Assembly: GCA_963969595.1 (NCBI GenBank)
Contig: OZ018413.1
Span: 7,314,211 to 7,378,210, forward strand
DNA: 64,000 nucleotides
Origin: Neckera pumila
Lineage: Eukaryota > Streptophyta > Bryopsida > Hypnales > Neckeraceae
Direction: 5' to 3'
In this document: positions 9,001 through 17,688 of the stretch, one piece after another
How the letters are laid out: the number at the start of each line of letters is the position of its first letter
Numbering within the stretch: position 1 is the stretch's first letter
Notes under the pieces: model-generated
What the model saw: the letters and a program-made list of their open reading frames with translations, nothing else
What the model was told of the DNA's origin: nothing
Databases searched by the model: none
Made by a program: the position numbers and the translations under genes

Positions 9001-11896
9001 CAAGGGATGTGAACAACTCGAACAAATTCCGCCAGCCATAGCCAACATGACATGTTTAGAGTGGCTTGGCTTTGAAGGTTGCAAGAAGTTGAGGGCAGGG
9101 CATGCATCATTCGAAAAGCTCAAGGCTTTAAAGATTTTAGGCTTTGCAAGATGTGAAGCATTGGAAGACATGCCCCACGGTTTGGGAAAGTTGACATCAC
9201 TAGAAGAGCTCTTGTTGGATGATTGCAAGCAATTGAAGATTGAGAATGCAGAGCTTGAATCATTGACATCACTTACTACATTGGACTTCAAGGGATGTGG
9301 ACAACTCCAACAAATTCCGCTAGCCATAGCCAACATGACATGTTTAGAGTGGCTTGGCTTTGAAGGTTGCAAGAAGTTGAGGGCAGGGCATGCATCATTC
9401 GAAAAGCTCAAGGCTTTAAAGATTTTAGGCTTTGCAGGATGTGAAGCATTGGAAGACATGCCCCACGGTTTGGGAAAGTTGACATCCCTAGAAGAGCTCT
9501 TGTTGGATGATTGCAAGCAATTGAAGATTGAGAATGCAGAGCTTGAATCATTGACATCACTTACTAAATTGAACTTCAAGGGATGTGAACAACTCCAACA
9601 AATTCCACCAGCCATAGCCAATATGACATGTTTGCAACAGCTTGGCTTTGGAGGTTGTAAGAAGTTGAGGGCAGGGCTTGCATTATTTGAAAAGCTCAAG
9701 GCCTTAAAGTGTCTAGTCCTTGACGGATGTGAGGCGTTGGAGAACATGCCCCATGGATTGGGAAAGTTGACATCCCTAGAAATGCTCTATTTGAATGATT
9801 GCAAGCATTTGAAGATCGAGAATGCAGAGCTTGAATCATTGACATCACTTACTAAATTGAACTTCAAGGGATGTGAACAACTCCAACAAATTCCACCAGC
9901 CATAGCCAATATGACATGTTTGCAACAGCTTGGCTTTGGAGGTTGTAAGAAGTTGAGGGCAGGGCATGCATCATTTGAAAAGCTCAAGGCCTTAAAGTTT
10001 CTAGACCTTGAAGGATGTGAGGCGTTGGAGAACATGCCCCATGGATTGGGAAAGTTGACATCCCTAGAAATGCTCTATTTGAATGATTGCAAGCATTTGA
10101 AGATTGAGAATGCAGAGCTTGAATCATTGACATCACTTACTACATTGAACTTCAAGGGATGTCAACAACTCGAACAAATTCCGCCAGCCATAGCCAACAT
10201 GACATGCTTAGAGTGGCTTGGCTTTGAAGGTTGCAAGAAGTTGAGGGCAGGGCATGCATCATTTGAAAAGCTCAAGGCTTTAAAGATTTTAGGCTTTGCA
10301 GGATGTGAAGCATTGGAAGACATGCCCCACGGTTTGGGAAAGTTGACATCACTAGAAGAGCTCTTGTTGAGTGATTGCAAGCATTTGAAGATTGAGAATG
10401 TAGAGCTTGAATCATTGACATCACTTACTAAATTGAACTTCAAGGGATGTGAACAACTCCAACAAATTCCACCAGCCATAGCCAATATGACATGTTTGCA
10501 ACAGCTTGGCTTTGGAGGTTGTAAGAAGTTGAGGGCAGGGCATGCATCATTTGAAAAGCTCAAGGCCTTAAAGTTTCTAGACCTTGAAGGATGTGAGGCG
10601 TTGGAGAACATGCCCCATGGATTGGGAAAGTTGACATCCCTAGAAATGCTCTATTTGAATGATTGCAAGCATTTGAAGATTGAGAATGCAGAGCTTGAAT
10701 CATTGACATCACTTACTACATTGAACTTCAAGGGATGTCAACAACTCGAACAAATTCCGCCAGCCATAGCCAACATGACATGCTTAGAGTGGCTTGGCTT
10801 TGAAGGTTGCAAGAAGTTGAGGGCAGGGCATGCATCATTTGAAAAGCTCAAGGCTTTAAAGATTTTAGGCTTTGCAGGATGTGAAGCATTGGAAGACATG
10901 CCCCACGGTTTGGGAAAGTTGACATCACTAGAAGAGCTCTTGTTGAGTGATTGCAAGCATTTGAAGATTGAGAATGTAGAGCTTGAATCATTGACATCAC
11001 TTACTAAATTGAACTTCAAGGGATGTGAACAACTCCAACAAATTCCACCAGCCATAGCCAACATGACATGCTTAGAGTGGCTTGGCTTTGAAGGTTGCAA
11101 GAAGTTGAGGGCAGGGCATGCATCATTTGAAAAGCTCAAGGCTTTAAAGATTTTAGGCTTTGCAGGATGTGAAGCATTGGAAGACATGCCCCACGGTTTG
11201 GGAAAGTTGACATCTCTAGAAGAGCTCTTGTTGAATGATTGCAAGCAATTGAAGATTGAGAATGTAGAGCTTGAATCATTGACATCACTTACTACATTGG
11301 ACTTCAAGGGATGTGAACAACTCCAACAAATTCCACCAGCCATAGCCAATATGACATGTTTGCAACAGCTTGGCTTTGGAGGTTGTAAGAAGTTGAGGGC
11401 AGGGCATGCATCCTTCAAAAATCTCAAGGCCTTAAAGTTTCTAGACCTTGAAGGATGTGAGGCGTTGGAGAGCATGCCCCACGGTTTGGGAAAGTTGACA
11501 TCCCTAGAAAAGCTCTATTTGAATGATTGCAAGCAATTGAAGATTGAGAATGCAGAGCTTGAATCATTGACATCACTTACTACATTGAACTTCAAGGGTT
11601 GTGAACAACTCCAACAAATTCCGCCAGCCATAGCCAACATGACATGTTTAGAGTGGCTTGGCTTTGAAGGTTGCAAGAAGTTGAGGGCAGGGCATGCATC
11701 ATTCGAAAAGCTCAAGGCTTTAAAGATTTTAGGCTTTGGAGGATGTGAGACTTTGGAGATCATGCCCCATGGGTTGGAAAATTTGGCATCACTAGAAAAG
11801 CTCTTATTGAATGATTGCAAGCAGCTAGAGATTGAGGATTTAGACCTTAAATCATTGACATCACTTACTACATTGAACTTCAAGGAATTTGATTAA
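1..11896 (+). CDS. PK-NB-ARC-LRR receptor copy A, 3' part (giant LRR exon), partial
   Basis: The reading frame is open from base 2 to a TGA-free end at the TAA at 11894-11896, giving about 3964 residues with no intron signal needed. It consists entirely of leucine-rich repeats of about 24 residues in sets of four; typical segments read LTSLTTLNFKGC, CLEWLGFEGC, LKALKFLDLEGC and LTSLEELYLNDC. The C-terminus (NLASLEKLL then LTSLTTLNFKEFD) is identical to that of the complete gene ending at 55408, which has kinase and NB-ARC exons upstream; those exons for this copy should lie left of the window. Role by homology: ligand-sensing LRR domain of an intracellular immune receptor. If its 5' exons match copy B, the full protein would exceed about 5000 residues, very large for an NLR. 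The start cannot be seen. No frameshift or stop was found. Confidence 0.9.
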   Translation, partial: NDCKHLKIENAELESLTSLTTLNFKGCQQLEQIPPAIANMTCLECLGFGGCKMLRAGHASFEKLKALKFLVLEGCEALENMPHGLGKLTSLEELYLNDCKHLKIENAELESLTSLTTLNFKGCQQLEQIPPAIANMTCLECLGFGGCKMLRAGHASFEKLKALKFLVLEGCEALENMPHGLGKLTSLEMLYLNDCKHLKIENAELESLTSLTTLNFKGCQQLEQIPPAIANMTCLECLGFGGCKMLRAGHASFEKLKALKCLVLEGCEALENMPHGLGKLTSLEMLHLKDCKHLKIENAELESLTSLTTLNFKGCEQLEQIPPAIANMTCLEWLGFGGCKKLRAGHASFEKLKALKFLDLEGCEALENMPHGLGKLTSLEMLYLKACKHLKIENAELESLTSLTTLNFKGCQQLEQIPPAIANMTCLEWLDFEGCKKLRAGHASFEKLKALKFLDLEGCEALENMPHGLGKLTSLKKLYLKDCKHLEIENAELESLTSLTKLDFKGCEQLEQIPPAIANMTCLEWLGFGGCKMLRAGHASFEKLKALKCLDLEGCEALENMPHGLGKMTSLEELDLNDCMHLKIENAELESLTSLTKLDFKGCQQLEQIPPAIANMTCLEWLGFEGCKKLRAGHASFEKLKALKFLDLEGCEALENMPHGLGKLTSLEMLYLKDCKHLKIENAELESLTSLTTLNFKGCQQLEQIPPAIANMTCLEWLDFAGCKKLRAGHASFEKLKALKSLDLEGCEALENMPHGLGKLTSLEELDLKDCKHLKIENAELESLTSLTTLNFKGCQQLEQIPPAIANMTCLEWLGFGGCKMLRAGHASFGKLKALKCLDLEGCEALENMPHGLGKLTSLKKLYLKDCKHLKIENAELESLTSLTKLDFKGCEQLEQIPPAIANMTCLEWLGFGGCKMLRAGHASFEKLKALKCLDLEGCEALENMPHGLGKMTSLEELDLNDCMHLKIENAELESLTSLTKLDFKGCEQLEQIPPAIANMTCLEWLGFEGCKKLRAGHASFEKLKALKFLDLEGCEALENMPHGLGKLTSLEMLYLKDCKHLKIENAELESLTSLTTLNFKGCQQLEQIPPAIANMTCLEWLDFAGCKKLRAGHASFEKLKALKSLDLEGCEALENMPHGLGKLTSLEELDLKDCKHLKIENAELESLTSLTTLNFKGCQQLEQIPPAIANMTCLEWLGFEGCKMLRAGHASFEKLKALKFLDLEGCEALENMPHGLGKMTSLEELDLNDCMHLKIENAELESLTSLTKLDFKGCEQLEQIPPAIANMTCLEWLGFEGCKKLRAGHASFEKLKALKTLGFRGCEAIEDMPHGLGKLTSLEELLLNDCKQLKIENEELESLTSLTKLDFKGCEQLQQIPLAIANMTCLEWLGFGGCKKLRAGHASFEKLKALKFLVLDGCEALENMPYGLGKMTSLEELDLNDCMHLKIENAELESLTSLTKLNFKGCEQLEQIPLAIANMTCLEWLGFEGCKKLRAGHALFEKLKALKCLVLDGCEALENMPHGLGKLTSLEMLYLKDCKHLKIENVELESLTSLTKLNFKGCQQLEQIPPAIANMTCLEWLGFGGCKMLRAGHASFEKLKALKCLDLEGCEALENMPHGLGKMTSLEELDLNDCMHLKIENAELESLTSLTKLDFKGCQQLEQIPPAIANMTCLEWLGFEGCKKLRAGHASFEKLKALKFLDLEGCEALENMPHGLGKLTSLEMLYLKDCKHLKIENAELESLTSLTTLNFKGCQQLEQIPPAIANMTCLEWLDFAGCKKLRAGHASFEKLKALKSLDLEGCEALENMPHGLGKLTSLEELDLKDCKHLKIENAELESLTSLTTLNFKGCQQLEQIPPAIANMTCLEWLGFGGCKMLRAGHASFGKLKALKCLDLEGCEALENMPHGLGKMTSLEMLYLKDCKHLKIENAELESLTSLTTLNFKGCQQLEQIPPAIANMTCLEWLGFEGCKKLRAGHASFEKLKALKTLGFRGCEAIEDMPHGLGKLTSLEELLLNDCKQLKIENEELESLTSLTKLDFKGCEQLQQIPLAIANMTCLEWLGFGGCKKLRAGHASFEKLKALKCLVLDGCEALENMPHGLGKMTSLEELDLNDCMHLKIENAELESLTSLTKLNFKGCEQLEQIPLAIANMTCLEWLGFEGCKKLRAGHALFEKLKALKCLVLDGCEALENMPHGLGKLTSLEMLYLKDCKHLKIENVELESLTSLTKLNFKGCQQLEQIPPAIANMTCLEWLGFGGCKMLRAGHASFEKLKALKCLDLEGCEALENMPHGLGKMTSLEELDLNDCMHLKIENAELESLTSLTKLDFKGCQQLEQIPPAIANMTCLEWLGFEGCKKLRAGHASFEKLKAFKFLDLEGCEALENMPHGLGKLTSLEMLYLNDCKHLKIENAELESLTSLTTLNFKGCQQLEQIPPAIANMTCLEWLGFEGCKKLRAGHASFEKLKALETLGFRGCEAIEDMPHGLGKLTSLEELLLNDCKQLKIENEELESLTSLTKLDFKGCEQLQQIPLAIANMTCLEWLGFGGCKKLRAGHASFEKLKALKCLVLDGCEALENMPHGLGKMTSLEELDLNDCMHLKIENAELESLTSLTKLDFKGCEQLEQIPPAIANMTCLEWLGFEGCKKLRAGHASFEKLKALKFLDLEGCEALENMPHGLGKLTSLEMLYLNDCKHLKIENAELESLTSLTTLNFKGCQQLEQIPPAIANMTCLEWLGFGGCKMLRAGHASFEKLKALKFLDLEGCEALENMPHGLGKMTSLEELDLNDCMHLKIENAELESLTSLTKLDFKGCEQLEQIPPAIANMTCLEWLGFEGCKKLRAGHASFEKLKALKTLGFAGCEAIEDMPHGLGKLTSLEELLLNDCKQLKIENAELESLTSLTKLDFKGCEQLQQIPLAIANMTCLEWLGFGGCKKLRAGHASFEKLKALKCLVLEGCEALENMPHGLGKMTSLEELDLNDCMHLKIENAELESLTSLTKLNFKGCEQLEQIPPAIANMTCLEWLGFEGCKKLRAGHASFEKLKALKILGFARCEALEDMPHGLGKLTSLEELLLDDCKQLKIENAELESLTSLTTLDFKGCGQLQQIPLAIANMTCLEWLGFEGCKKLRAGHASFEKLKALKILGFAGCEALEDMPHGLGKLTSLEELLLDDCKQLKIENAELESLTSLTKLNFKGCEQLQQIPPAIANMTCLQQLGFGGCKKLRAGLALFEKLKALKCLVLDGCEALENMPHGLGKLTSLEMLYLNDCKHLKIENAELESLTSLTKLNFKGCEQLQQIPPAIANMTCLQQLGFGGCKKLRAGHASFEKLKALKFLDLEGCEALENMPHGLGKLTSLEMLYLNDCKHLKIENAELESLTSLTTLNFKGCQQLEQIPPAIANMTCLEWLGFEGCKKLRAGHASFEKLKALKILGFAGCEALEDMPHGLGKLTSLEELLLSDCKHLKIENVELESLTSLTKLNFKGCEQLQQIPPAIANMTCLQQLGFGGCKKLRAGHASFEKLKALKFLDLEGCEALENMPHGLGKLTSLEMLYLNDCKHLKIENAELESLTSLTTLNFKGCQQLEQIPPAIANMTCLEWLGFEGCKKLRAGHASFEKLKALKILGFAGCEALEDMPHGLGKLTSLEELLLSDCKHLKIENVELESLTSLTKLNFKGCEQLQQIPPAIANMTCLEWLGFEGCKKLRAGHASFEKLKALKILGFAGCEALEDMPHGLGKLTSLEELLLNDCKQLKIENVELESLTSLTTLDFKGCEQLQQIPPAIANMTCLQQLGFGGCKKLRAGHASFKNLKALKFLDLEGCEALESMPHGLGKLTSLEKLYLNDCKQLKIENAELESLTSLTTLNFKGCEQLQQIPPAIANMTCLEWLGFEGCKKLRAGHASFEKLKALKILGFGGCETLEIMPHGLENLASLEKLLLNDCKQLEIEDLDLKSLTSLTTLNFKEFD
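43..11850 (+). repeat. Tandem array of 288-bp LRR unit, 41 periods (copy A)
   Basis: The motif ATCATTGACATCACTTAC recurs from base 43 to base 11851, a distance of 11808 = 41 x 288 with no net indel. Each unit encodes 96 residues, i.e. four LRRs. Units differ by a few substitutions. Longer-period structure is visible: a marker beginning AAGACTTTAGGC lies at about 3948 and 5964, a CATTATTTG variant at about 4498 and 6514, and a TTTAAAGATTGAGAATGTAG variant at about 4624 and 6640, all 2016 bp (7 units) apart. A TCTCTAGACC marker at about 2222, 3374 and 5390 shows 4-unit and 7-unit steps. This is the signature of unequal crossing-over or block duplication. The array continues past the left edge. 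Confidence 0.97.
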
Positions 11897-12129
11897 CTGG
11901 TTGAAGTACAGCTGTCAAATTTGATGTTTTGAATTTTGTATGTTTGCAATATGTAGGCTTGAAGGTTGAATGACGTTGAAGGAGATACTTGCGAGTGTTG
12001 AAAATCTTACAGTTAGAAAGGTTATTGATTGTGAGGATTTGCTTTGGATGATCATGTCGTAGAGCTTTCCTTTAGTTACAACCAGAAGTTGAAGAATGTA
12101 CCTTGATAACTTTAATAATTGGTAATACA

Positions 12130-12440
12130 TTTTGTGTTGAATTTGAAAGAATTTAACGAATTGAAGTAGATTTTGCTTGCCACTGGCAACATGTTTTGTT
12201 TACAGTTCCTAGGATTTGAGAAGCATTTGATGATGGTATATGCAACATTTGAAATTCTTAAAGATTTTGTGAATTTATCTTTTTGTGATTAGAAAACTTG
12301 ACATTTTGGGTAGAGATAATCCATTGATTGGAAGAGATTGAAGATTGTGTCACTAGAGCTTGATTCATTGACACCATTCACTATATCATTGATTTTCAAA
12401 GGGTGTCATGTCTTGGTGGAATTGTGGCATGCCAATTTTA
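12130..12440 (+). pseudogene. Decayed LRR unit downstream of the stop codon (copy A)
   Basis: After the stop, sequence resembling about one more 288-bp unit is still recognisable. The stretch around 12190-12280 (CATGTTTTGTTTACAG then GCAACATTTGAAATTCTTAA) matches the unit's ACATGTTTAGAGTGG and GCATCATTTGAAAAGCTCAA. The stretch 12352-12410 (CTAGAGCTTGATTCATTGAC then TTCAAAGGGTGTCA) matches CAGAGCTTGAATCATTGACA and TTCAAGGGATGTCA. Small deletions and in-frame stops remove coding capacity. This suggests the LRR reading frame was once longer and was shortened by the present stop. The same relic follows copy B at 55642-55952. Confidence 0.7.
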
Positions 12441-12525
12441 AGCTAAATGAGTTACATCAATGGGCCTTCAAATTTCCTAGGTACTCTTTTTGTTTGCAGT
12501 GATTCACTTTAGTATAGGTTTTCCT

Positions 12526-12531
12526 AATAAA
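12526..12531 (+). promoter_or_regulatory. Candidate polyadenylation signal AATAAA, copy A
   Basis: AATAAATAAAA about 630 bases after the stop codon of copy A, with an identical counterpart at 56038 after copy B. Position and sequence suit a near-upstream polyadenylation element, but AT-rich plant DNA gives many chance matches and no transcript end is known. Confidence 0.3.
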
Positions 12532-14519
12532 TAAAATGAGTTTGAAGGTCCATTGATGTTATTCTTAAAATTAGTAATAGAGAGTAGATGCAGGTCCAAA
12601 CTTGAGAGTTTAAGGTGGTTGGGAGAAATACAAGCTTATAGTGGGACAATTGTATACTATGGTCTACCAATTCTTGTCATGCAACTTAAGCATACCAAAT
12701 GTTCAAATTGTACAGTACATATATATTACTTTTGCACCCAATATTGAGTATTTCCACATGTCTTTCATTTCAATAGGGGACAATCATCAAAATTATTCCA
12801 CATAAATGAGAATTATACTTGTCACAAGAGTTAGTCAAAAAGCAAGAACTACTTTAGTCCCTTGCAATCTTTTAGGAGTTAATCTTGAGCTAATCAAACT
12901 AACCAATCTAATTACAGGTTTACTAAACTAATATAGGTTTTCAAGCATGGAGTGATCTACCTATTATGGGTTGCATTAAAGACTTACTATGAGGCCAACC
13001 TTCAAATATACCTCCTTCATTCACCAAAAAGACGCTTTGAATTATTGATGATGCATAAATCCTTATTGGCATGGCATGCCTAATGGCAATTCTAAAAGAA
13101 GTTCATGCTTTGAAGTTATTTGCACAAACTCATAATGACTTTGTATGGAATTATCTTTCAACTATTTAAATTTGTTATGAGGTTTTTCCACCACAAGGGC
13201 AAAATAAACCAAGAATTGGGTGAATGGGAAGTGTATGTGACCTACGTGCCTTCAAGCAATGGACTCTTACTTCAAATAAGCTCCCAATTGGCCCCCCAAG
13301 CCCTTAAATTAATCAATGGTACCACACCTAAAATCACCTCCTAGGCACCTTAACGTCACACAATCATCCAACATGAAGTCAAGATGATTAAGACAACATT
13401 CCATGCTAAAATCTCCTTAAAATTCACATTTAGGGCTCCAAAATGGGCTAATTTGAGCCCTTAAAATTAATTGCAGCCCACTAGCCATTACAACAAATAC
13501 TAAAATTTCAACCATACATTGACCTCCAAATGAATTTTGCTCTTCAACCTACTTTTACAGAATCACCTATAAGATCTTCCTTCCAATTCTTCCAAGCTAT
13601 TTAGGTTGGACCACATGCACTTGTGAGTTTAAAGATATACTTAATCTAATACCAATGCATGACTAATTGCATTCATTTTGCTTCATTGACAACTATAACT
13701 CACAATTTATACAACAAACAAATGAATTCACAAATAAACATCCCATACATCATAAACATCACCTAATCAAAGAGATCAATTGACAGTAGTGTCTATGGAT
13801 ACTTAAGGACGGTAGATAATCTGCCTTAATCGCTCAAGGACTGAGAGTCATAAGTGGTCTTCTTCAAATTTTCAATGGCAAGTCCTTGATAAGGTAGAAA
13901 AAAATTCAAAATTTTGTAAACTAGGGGCTTGTAGTTGACATAATTGTTGCATTTTACGATTTTCAAAATTTCATTGTGAGAAGTATTTAAAATTTTACTT
14001 AGGAAATGTAGTCTAATAGAAAAAAAAAGCAAATCTACATTTTTTACAATGAAAAGAATAGTAGCGATGGTAAAAAGAAATTCTTAGACATTTCTAGTCT
14101 TTACTCTGCAAAAACAAACTTGGTGTGGAGAAAAGAAATTCAAATTCATATTTTTAGCAATTTTCAAAATACAAGATTGAATTTGGTGTGATTAAAAATA
14201 CAAATATAAATAGAATGGTTCCAAATTTTTTCAAGATGTTCCAAACAATATGCTAATAATATCAATTATTAAATTTCAAAAATTGACACATGTGTAAATT
14301 TTGTAAAATTTTGTAAGATCCAATTTGGTCAATTTTGGCTTTCTACTCATCTGCTTCTTTCGTTTGAAAATGTTTACAAATATGAGAGAGTTTTTTGTTT
14401 CTCATTTTTTAGAGTTAAAAAATAATACATTTGCCTTAGATTTCATTATTATTTTTTAGAGGGTAAAAAGTCATTATTCATCTTCTTGTAGTTTTTCACT
14501 GTAAAGTTGCATTTTTTTC

Positions 14520-15063
14520 GTATAAAGTTGATCATCCTAGGATTCTATTTTTTTTTTAATTATTGAAAATTGAGTCAAATAAAGGACTTCAAAGTCTATT
14601 TTAGAGAAAAAAATTTTACAATTGTTCAAAAATAAAATTCTTCAGAATATATATTTTTTTTGAAATTCATGGACCATTTCTATTGCAAAAGGAAAACTGT
14701 ACAGCGAACCAACAACAGCAACCTAGTGACTCTTCATAACTTTTGACTCATTGATCAAAATGGAATGATGTAAAGCTTTCTACGTATATATAAATGTACA
14801 AAATCCATTTCAAATTTTTGTTTCTTAACAAAATAATTTTTGTTAATCTACCCAAACTGCCCATTTATAAAAAGAAATAACACATTAGACCTTAACTTTT
14901 GGCTCATATTTCCAAACATCATAAAAGTTAGTGCACATGGAAGATATTCTGTGTCCACACCTTCTTTAAAGTTTGGGCCAAAAAATTGGAAATCTCTAGT
15001 GACATGTACCAATCCAAAATTGCTATATTGCCAAATTTAGCAATTTGGTCCTTTAGGGGTTAA
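14520..15063. mobile_element. TTAA-family element relic E0, 5' end lost
   Basis: The right end reads GGTCCTTTAGGGGTTAA (TTAA at 15060-15063), the same terminus as the complete element at 15382-16320. Inner sequence is also shared: the stretch with TTGAAAATTGAGTCAAATAAA near 14565 and GACTCATTGATCAAAATGGA near 14746 has clear counterparts at 15912 and 16003. No left TTAACCCC terminus is visible, so the element is truncated or diverged on that side. No coding potential. Confidence 0.65.
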
Positions 15064-15381
15064 ATTTTCCACATCCTATATTGTGAGCCAATGTGGTGGC
15101 TCACATATGTTAGGCTCAATTAATAAGAAACTAATCCATACATCTATTGCATTTGATTTGGAACTTTTATGAGACTTCAAAATGTTGACTACAAATCACC
15201 ATGATACCATCCCTCTCCGTTAAATGGTTACTCCAAAAATCTTCTATACTCTATTGGATGAAGTCAATAGGCTTGCTGGATCGGGAATGAGATTTGTATC
15301 TCTTCTACAAGTGATTCTAACAATCAGAATCAAAAAAGTAGGGCTAGATTATTTTGATGCCTTTTTGACATCAAAGGCCAT

Positions 15382-16320
15382 TTAACCCCTAAAGTTCCTT
15401 GACTATGTTCTCACCAAAAAAACTCCAAAACTACCATTTCTTATTTCTAAAACAAGTACCCCATTTTTGAAAAATATCATGTTAGGACACATGTAACCAT
15501 ACGGTCTTATAGTACTTTGGTTTGAGAATGTGTGGAAAAAATTTCGGAAATTTTCATCGTGTAGATTGGAAGATATTAGCGTTTGAAGTGGCAAAAGTCC
15601 TTTTTTGGTCATGCATAAAAATTGGGCAGCTGCACTTTACAAGGTCAGATTATTATGAAAACAATTCTAAAATGGTTGTCCTTCTTTGGATTCATTTTTC
15701 AGGGCAAGTTGGCTACATGTTTGAAAATTTTCAAGTTATTTGAAATTGTACAACATATAAGAAAAAAATAGTAAGTAGAAAGAAGTAGAGAAGGATTCAA
15801 AAGACTAAATTGTTAAGAAGTTAATTATGGAATTGAAAAATGCCAATACCAATGGTTCCAATGTTGTAATAAACAATCTACATCCTATAATTTTGTTTTT
15901 TCGAAAAATATTGAAAATTGAGTGAAATAAACAACTTCAAAGTTTATTTTAGAGTAGACAATCCATAACTGCCCGCAAACTAAAAATCCTTGTAATGTTT
16001 GACTCATTGATTAAAATGGAATGATTCAAAGCTTTCCATGTATATATAAATCTAATAAACCAATTTCAAATTTTTATTTTTGAAAAAAGTGATTTTTTCT
16101 AATTTGCCCGGACTATCTGAATTGAGAAACAAACAACATATTTGGCCATAACTTTTGACTTGTAATTCCAAATGTCATGAAATTTGGTGCATATGAAAGA
16201 TATTCCTCATCTCTATTTTCTATAAAAATATCAGCCCAAAATATGCAAATCTGCAATCACACGTACTTGCCCAAAATTTCAATATTGCCAAAAAATGCAT
16301 GTTGGTCCTTTAGGGGTTAA
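15382..16320. mobile_element. TTAA-flanked non-autonomous DNA transposon E1 (piggyBac-like signature), 939 bp
   Basis: Begins TTAACCCCTAAAGTTCC and ends GGTCCTTTAGGGGTTAA, so the ends are inverted repeats of TTAA-CCCCTAAAG with TTAA on both sides. The interior is AT-rich and non-coding. A relative in the opposite orientation lies at 23575-24513 and is also 939 bp; others are at 28450, 26059 and 44267. TTAA target duplication plus CCC-starting TIRs is the known signature of piggyBac elements; the superfamily call rests on this alone because no transposase is present. Confidence 0.75.
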
Positions 16321-16979
16321 GTGTCATTTTTTCAATCACTTTGATGTTGAGTTGGCATGGAAGTTGGCACCAACTTATCTTGATGATGTTTCACTTCACC
16401 ATATTTACATGCCTTGAAGTTCTTGATGAAACTCATGAAAGTGGTCATTACAGACAATTAACTCTTTGTCTGTGATTTATTGAGTGATAAGCTAAGAAGA
16501 CCAATTTAACTGATTTTGGACTTATCCATGAATTATGGACAAATTCTAGTAATTGAAAATGTATTGGTTGACAACCGACACTTGTCTATTTTTTATTCTT
16601 TTTAATTCATTTGAATCCAAAATAATGATTTTGATCCATTTAAACATCAAAAGTCAAAAATCTACATTTGGACTATATATACATTATGATTTCATCATTC
16701 AAATGTAGATTCAATGTTATTTTTGGACTTTGGAAAGTGCAGAAGGGGTCTAGAATTTTTTTAATTAGTCCTTAATGTCTTTCCTCATCTACGTTACTCA
16801 TTCGATGCTTTGAAGGGTTTTGGCAATAGTGTCAAAGCATGTACCGCTCAAAATCTTGTTTCATTCTAAACACCTAGGTTTGATAGCTAGTTTGTCCATC
16901 AAGTCTGATCAACTTTGGTTTAGAAATTTTGAACATTCTATTAGATTGGATAGCTATGTGGTTTTTCCTAAGCCATAAT

Positions 16980-17450
16980 TTCTCTATCTATTGGTGGTTG
17001 TTACAATATCAAACATTCCGGTAGATGTAATTATCCTTATAGGTGACTTCATGGTCTCTATATTGGACTTGACGACATGGGGCTCCACCAAAATCTCTTC
17101 TTTGGTGTCAAACATTGCTACAAAAAATCCTTGTAATCAAATTGGAAATACTGCAAATGAGCTCTGCTCTGTTCTAACAATGTTAGATACTCATTGAGCT
17201 ACTGTATTGGGGTTGAAAACTGTGTTCTAATACCATGATCAAATATAATTAGTATATTAAAGAAAAAGGATACATGTTCAATAGAACATGATGAATATAT
17301 TCAGAATAAGATCAAGTAATCATGGTCTAAATCTAATTTGTCTTAAAAACCACCTGTAATCTCTAATTATCTACAGTATTAACATAGTGGATGGAAGTAT
17401 TTATTTATGTGCTACAAGGTTATAGGCTAATATAATTTAGACTCTCTATT
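16980..17450 (-). mobile_element. Ty1/copia-type LTR and primer-binding-site relic
   Basis: On the minus strand TGGTATTAGAAC (complement of 17228-17239) resembles the plant tRNA-iMet primer-binding site TGGTATCAGAGC and follows LTR-like sequence ending in TGATCA. The segment near 17275 (TTCAATAGAACATGATGAA) recurs at 23346 inside another LTR-like relic, supporting an LTR origin. Downstream on the minus strand only short open frames remain (about 17200-16985), where gag would be expected; no gag domain is recognised. The outer LTR edge is not defined. Confidence 0.45.
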
Positions 17451-17460
17451 TTGATGGTAT

Positions 17461-17595
17461 GTATATATGTATGTATATATACATATACACACACACACAC
17501 ATTTATATATATACTTTAAATTTTTATTTTTTATTTTTTAATTTTTAATTTTTAATTTTTAATTTTTTTTTAATTTTTTATTTTTTAATTTTAAT
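17461..17595. repeat. Low-complexity TATG/AC and T-rich tract
   Basis: Short runs of TATGTATA, an (AC)n stretch near 17487-17501, then repeated TTTTTAA blocks to about 17595. The only length-neutral rearrangement seen between the two segmental copies in this part falls inside this tract, as expected for replication slippage. Confidence 0.85.
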
Positions 17596-17688
17596 TTCTT
17601 AGTTATTGCTAGTTATTACTACAAAGTTGGTGAATGATTTTACATTGTGATCACACTAAGATCACACTAAGATCTAAGTAGTGTAAAA

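Noticed and set aside
8146..9747. Long antisense open frames inside the LRR arrays (up to 533 residues, also at 50131-55395)
   Set aside because: They arise because the same 288-bp sequence lacks stops in one antisense frame; they repeat with the array, end wherever a unit variant introduces a stop, and have no independent start or homology.
43..11850. CRISPR-like or satellite DNA
   Set aside because: The repeats are contiguous without unique spacers, are in frame and encode LRRs; the context is a eukaryotic gene.
12553..12747. Short open frames in the segmental flanks (12553-12747, 13120-13344, 15522-15743, 18390-18581, 19021-19294, and their copies at +43512) as genes
   Set aside because: All are under about 75 codons, lack recognisable motifs, and are conserved only because the duplication is recent; several lie inside transposon relics.
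15060..15063. Interstitial telomere repeats (CCCTAAA / TTTAGGG)
   Set aside because: The motif occurs singly and always as part of the TTAACCCCTAAA terminus of the transposon family, never in tandem.
17228..17240. A tRNA gene at the PBS-like site
   Set aside because: Only a 12-base tRNA-complementary stretch is present; no cloverleaf can be drawn from the flanks.
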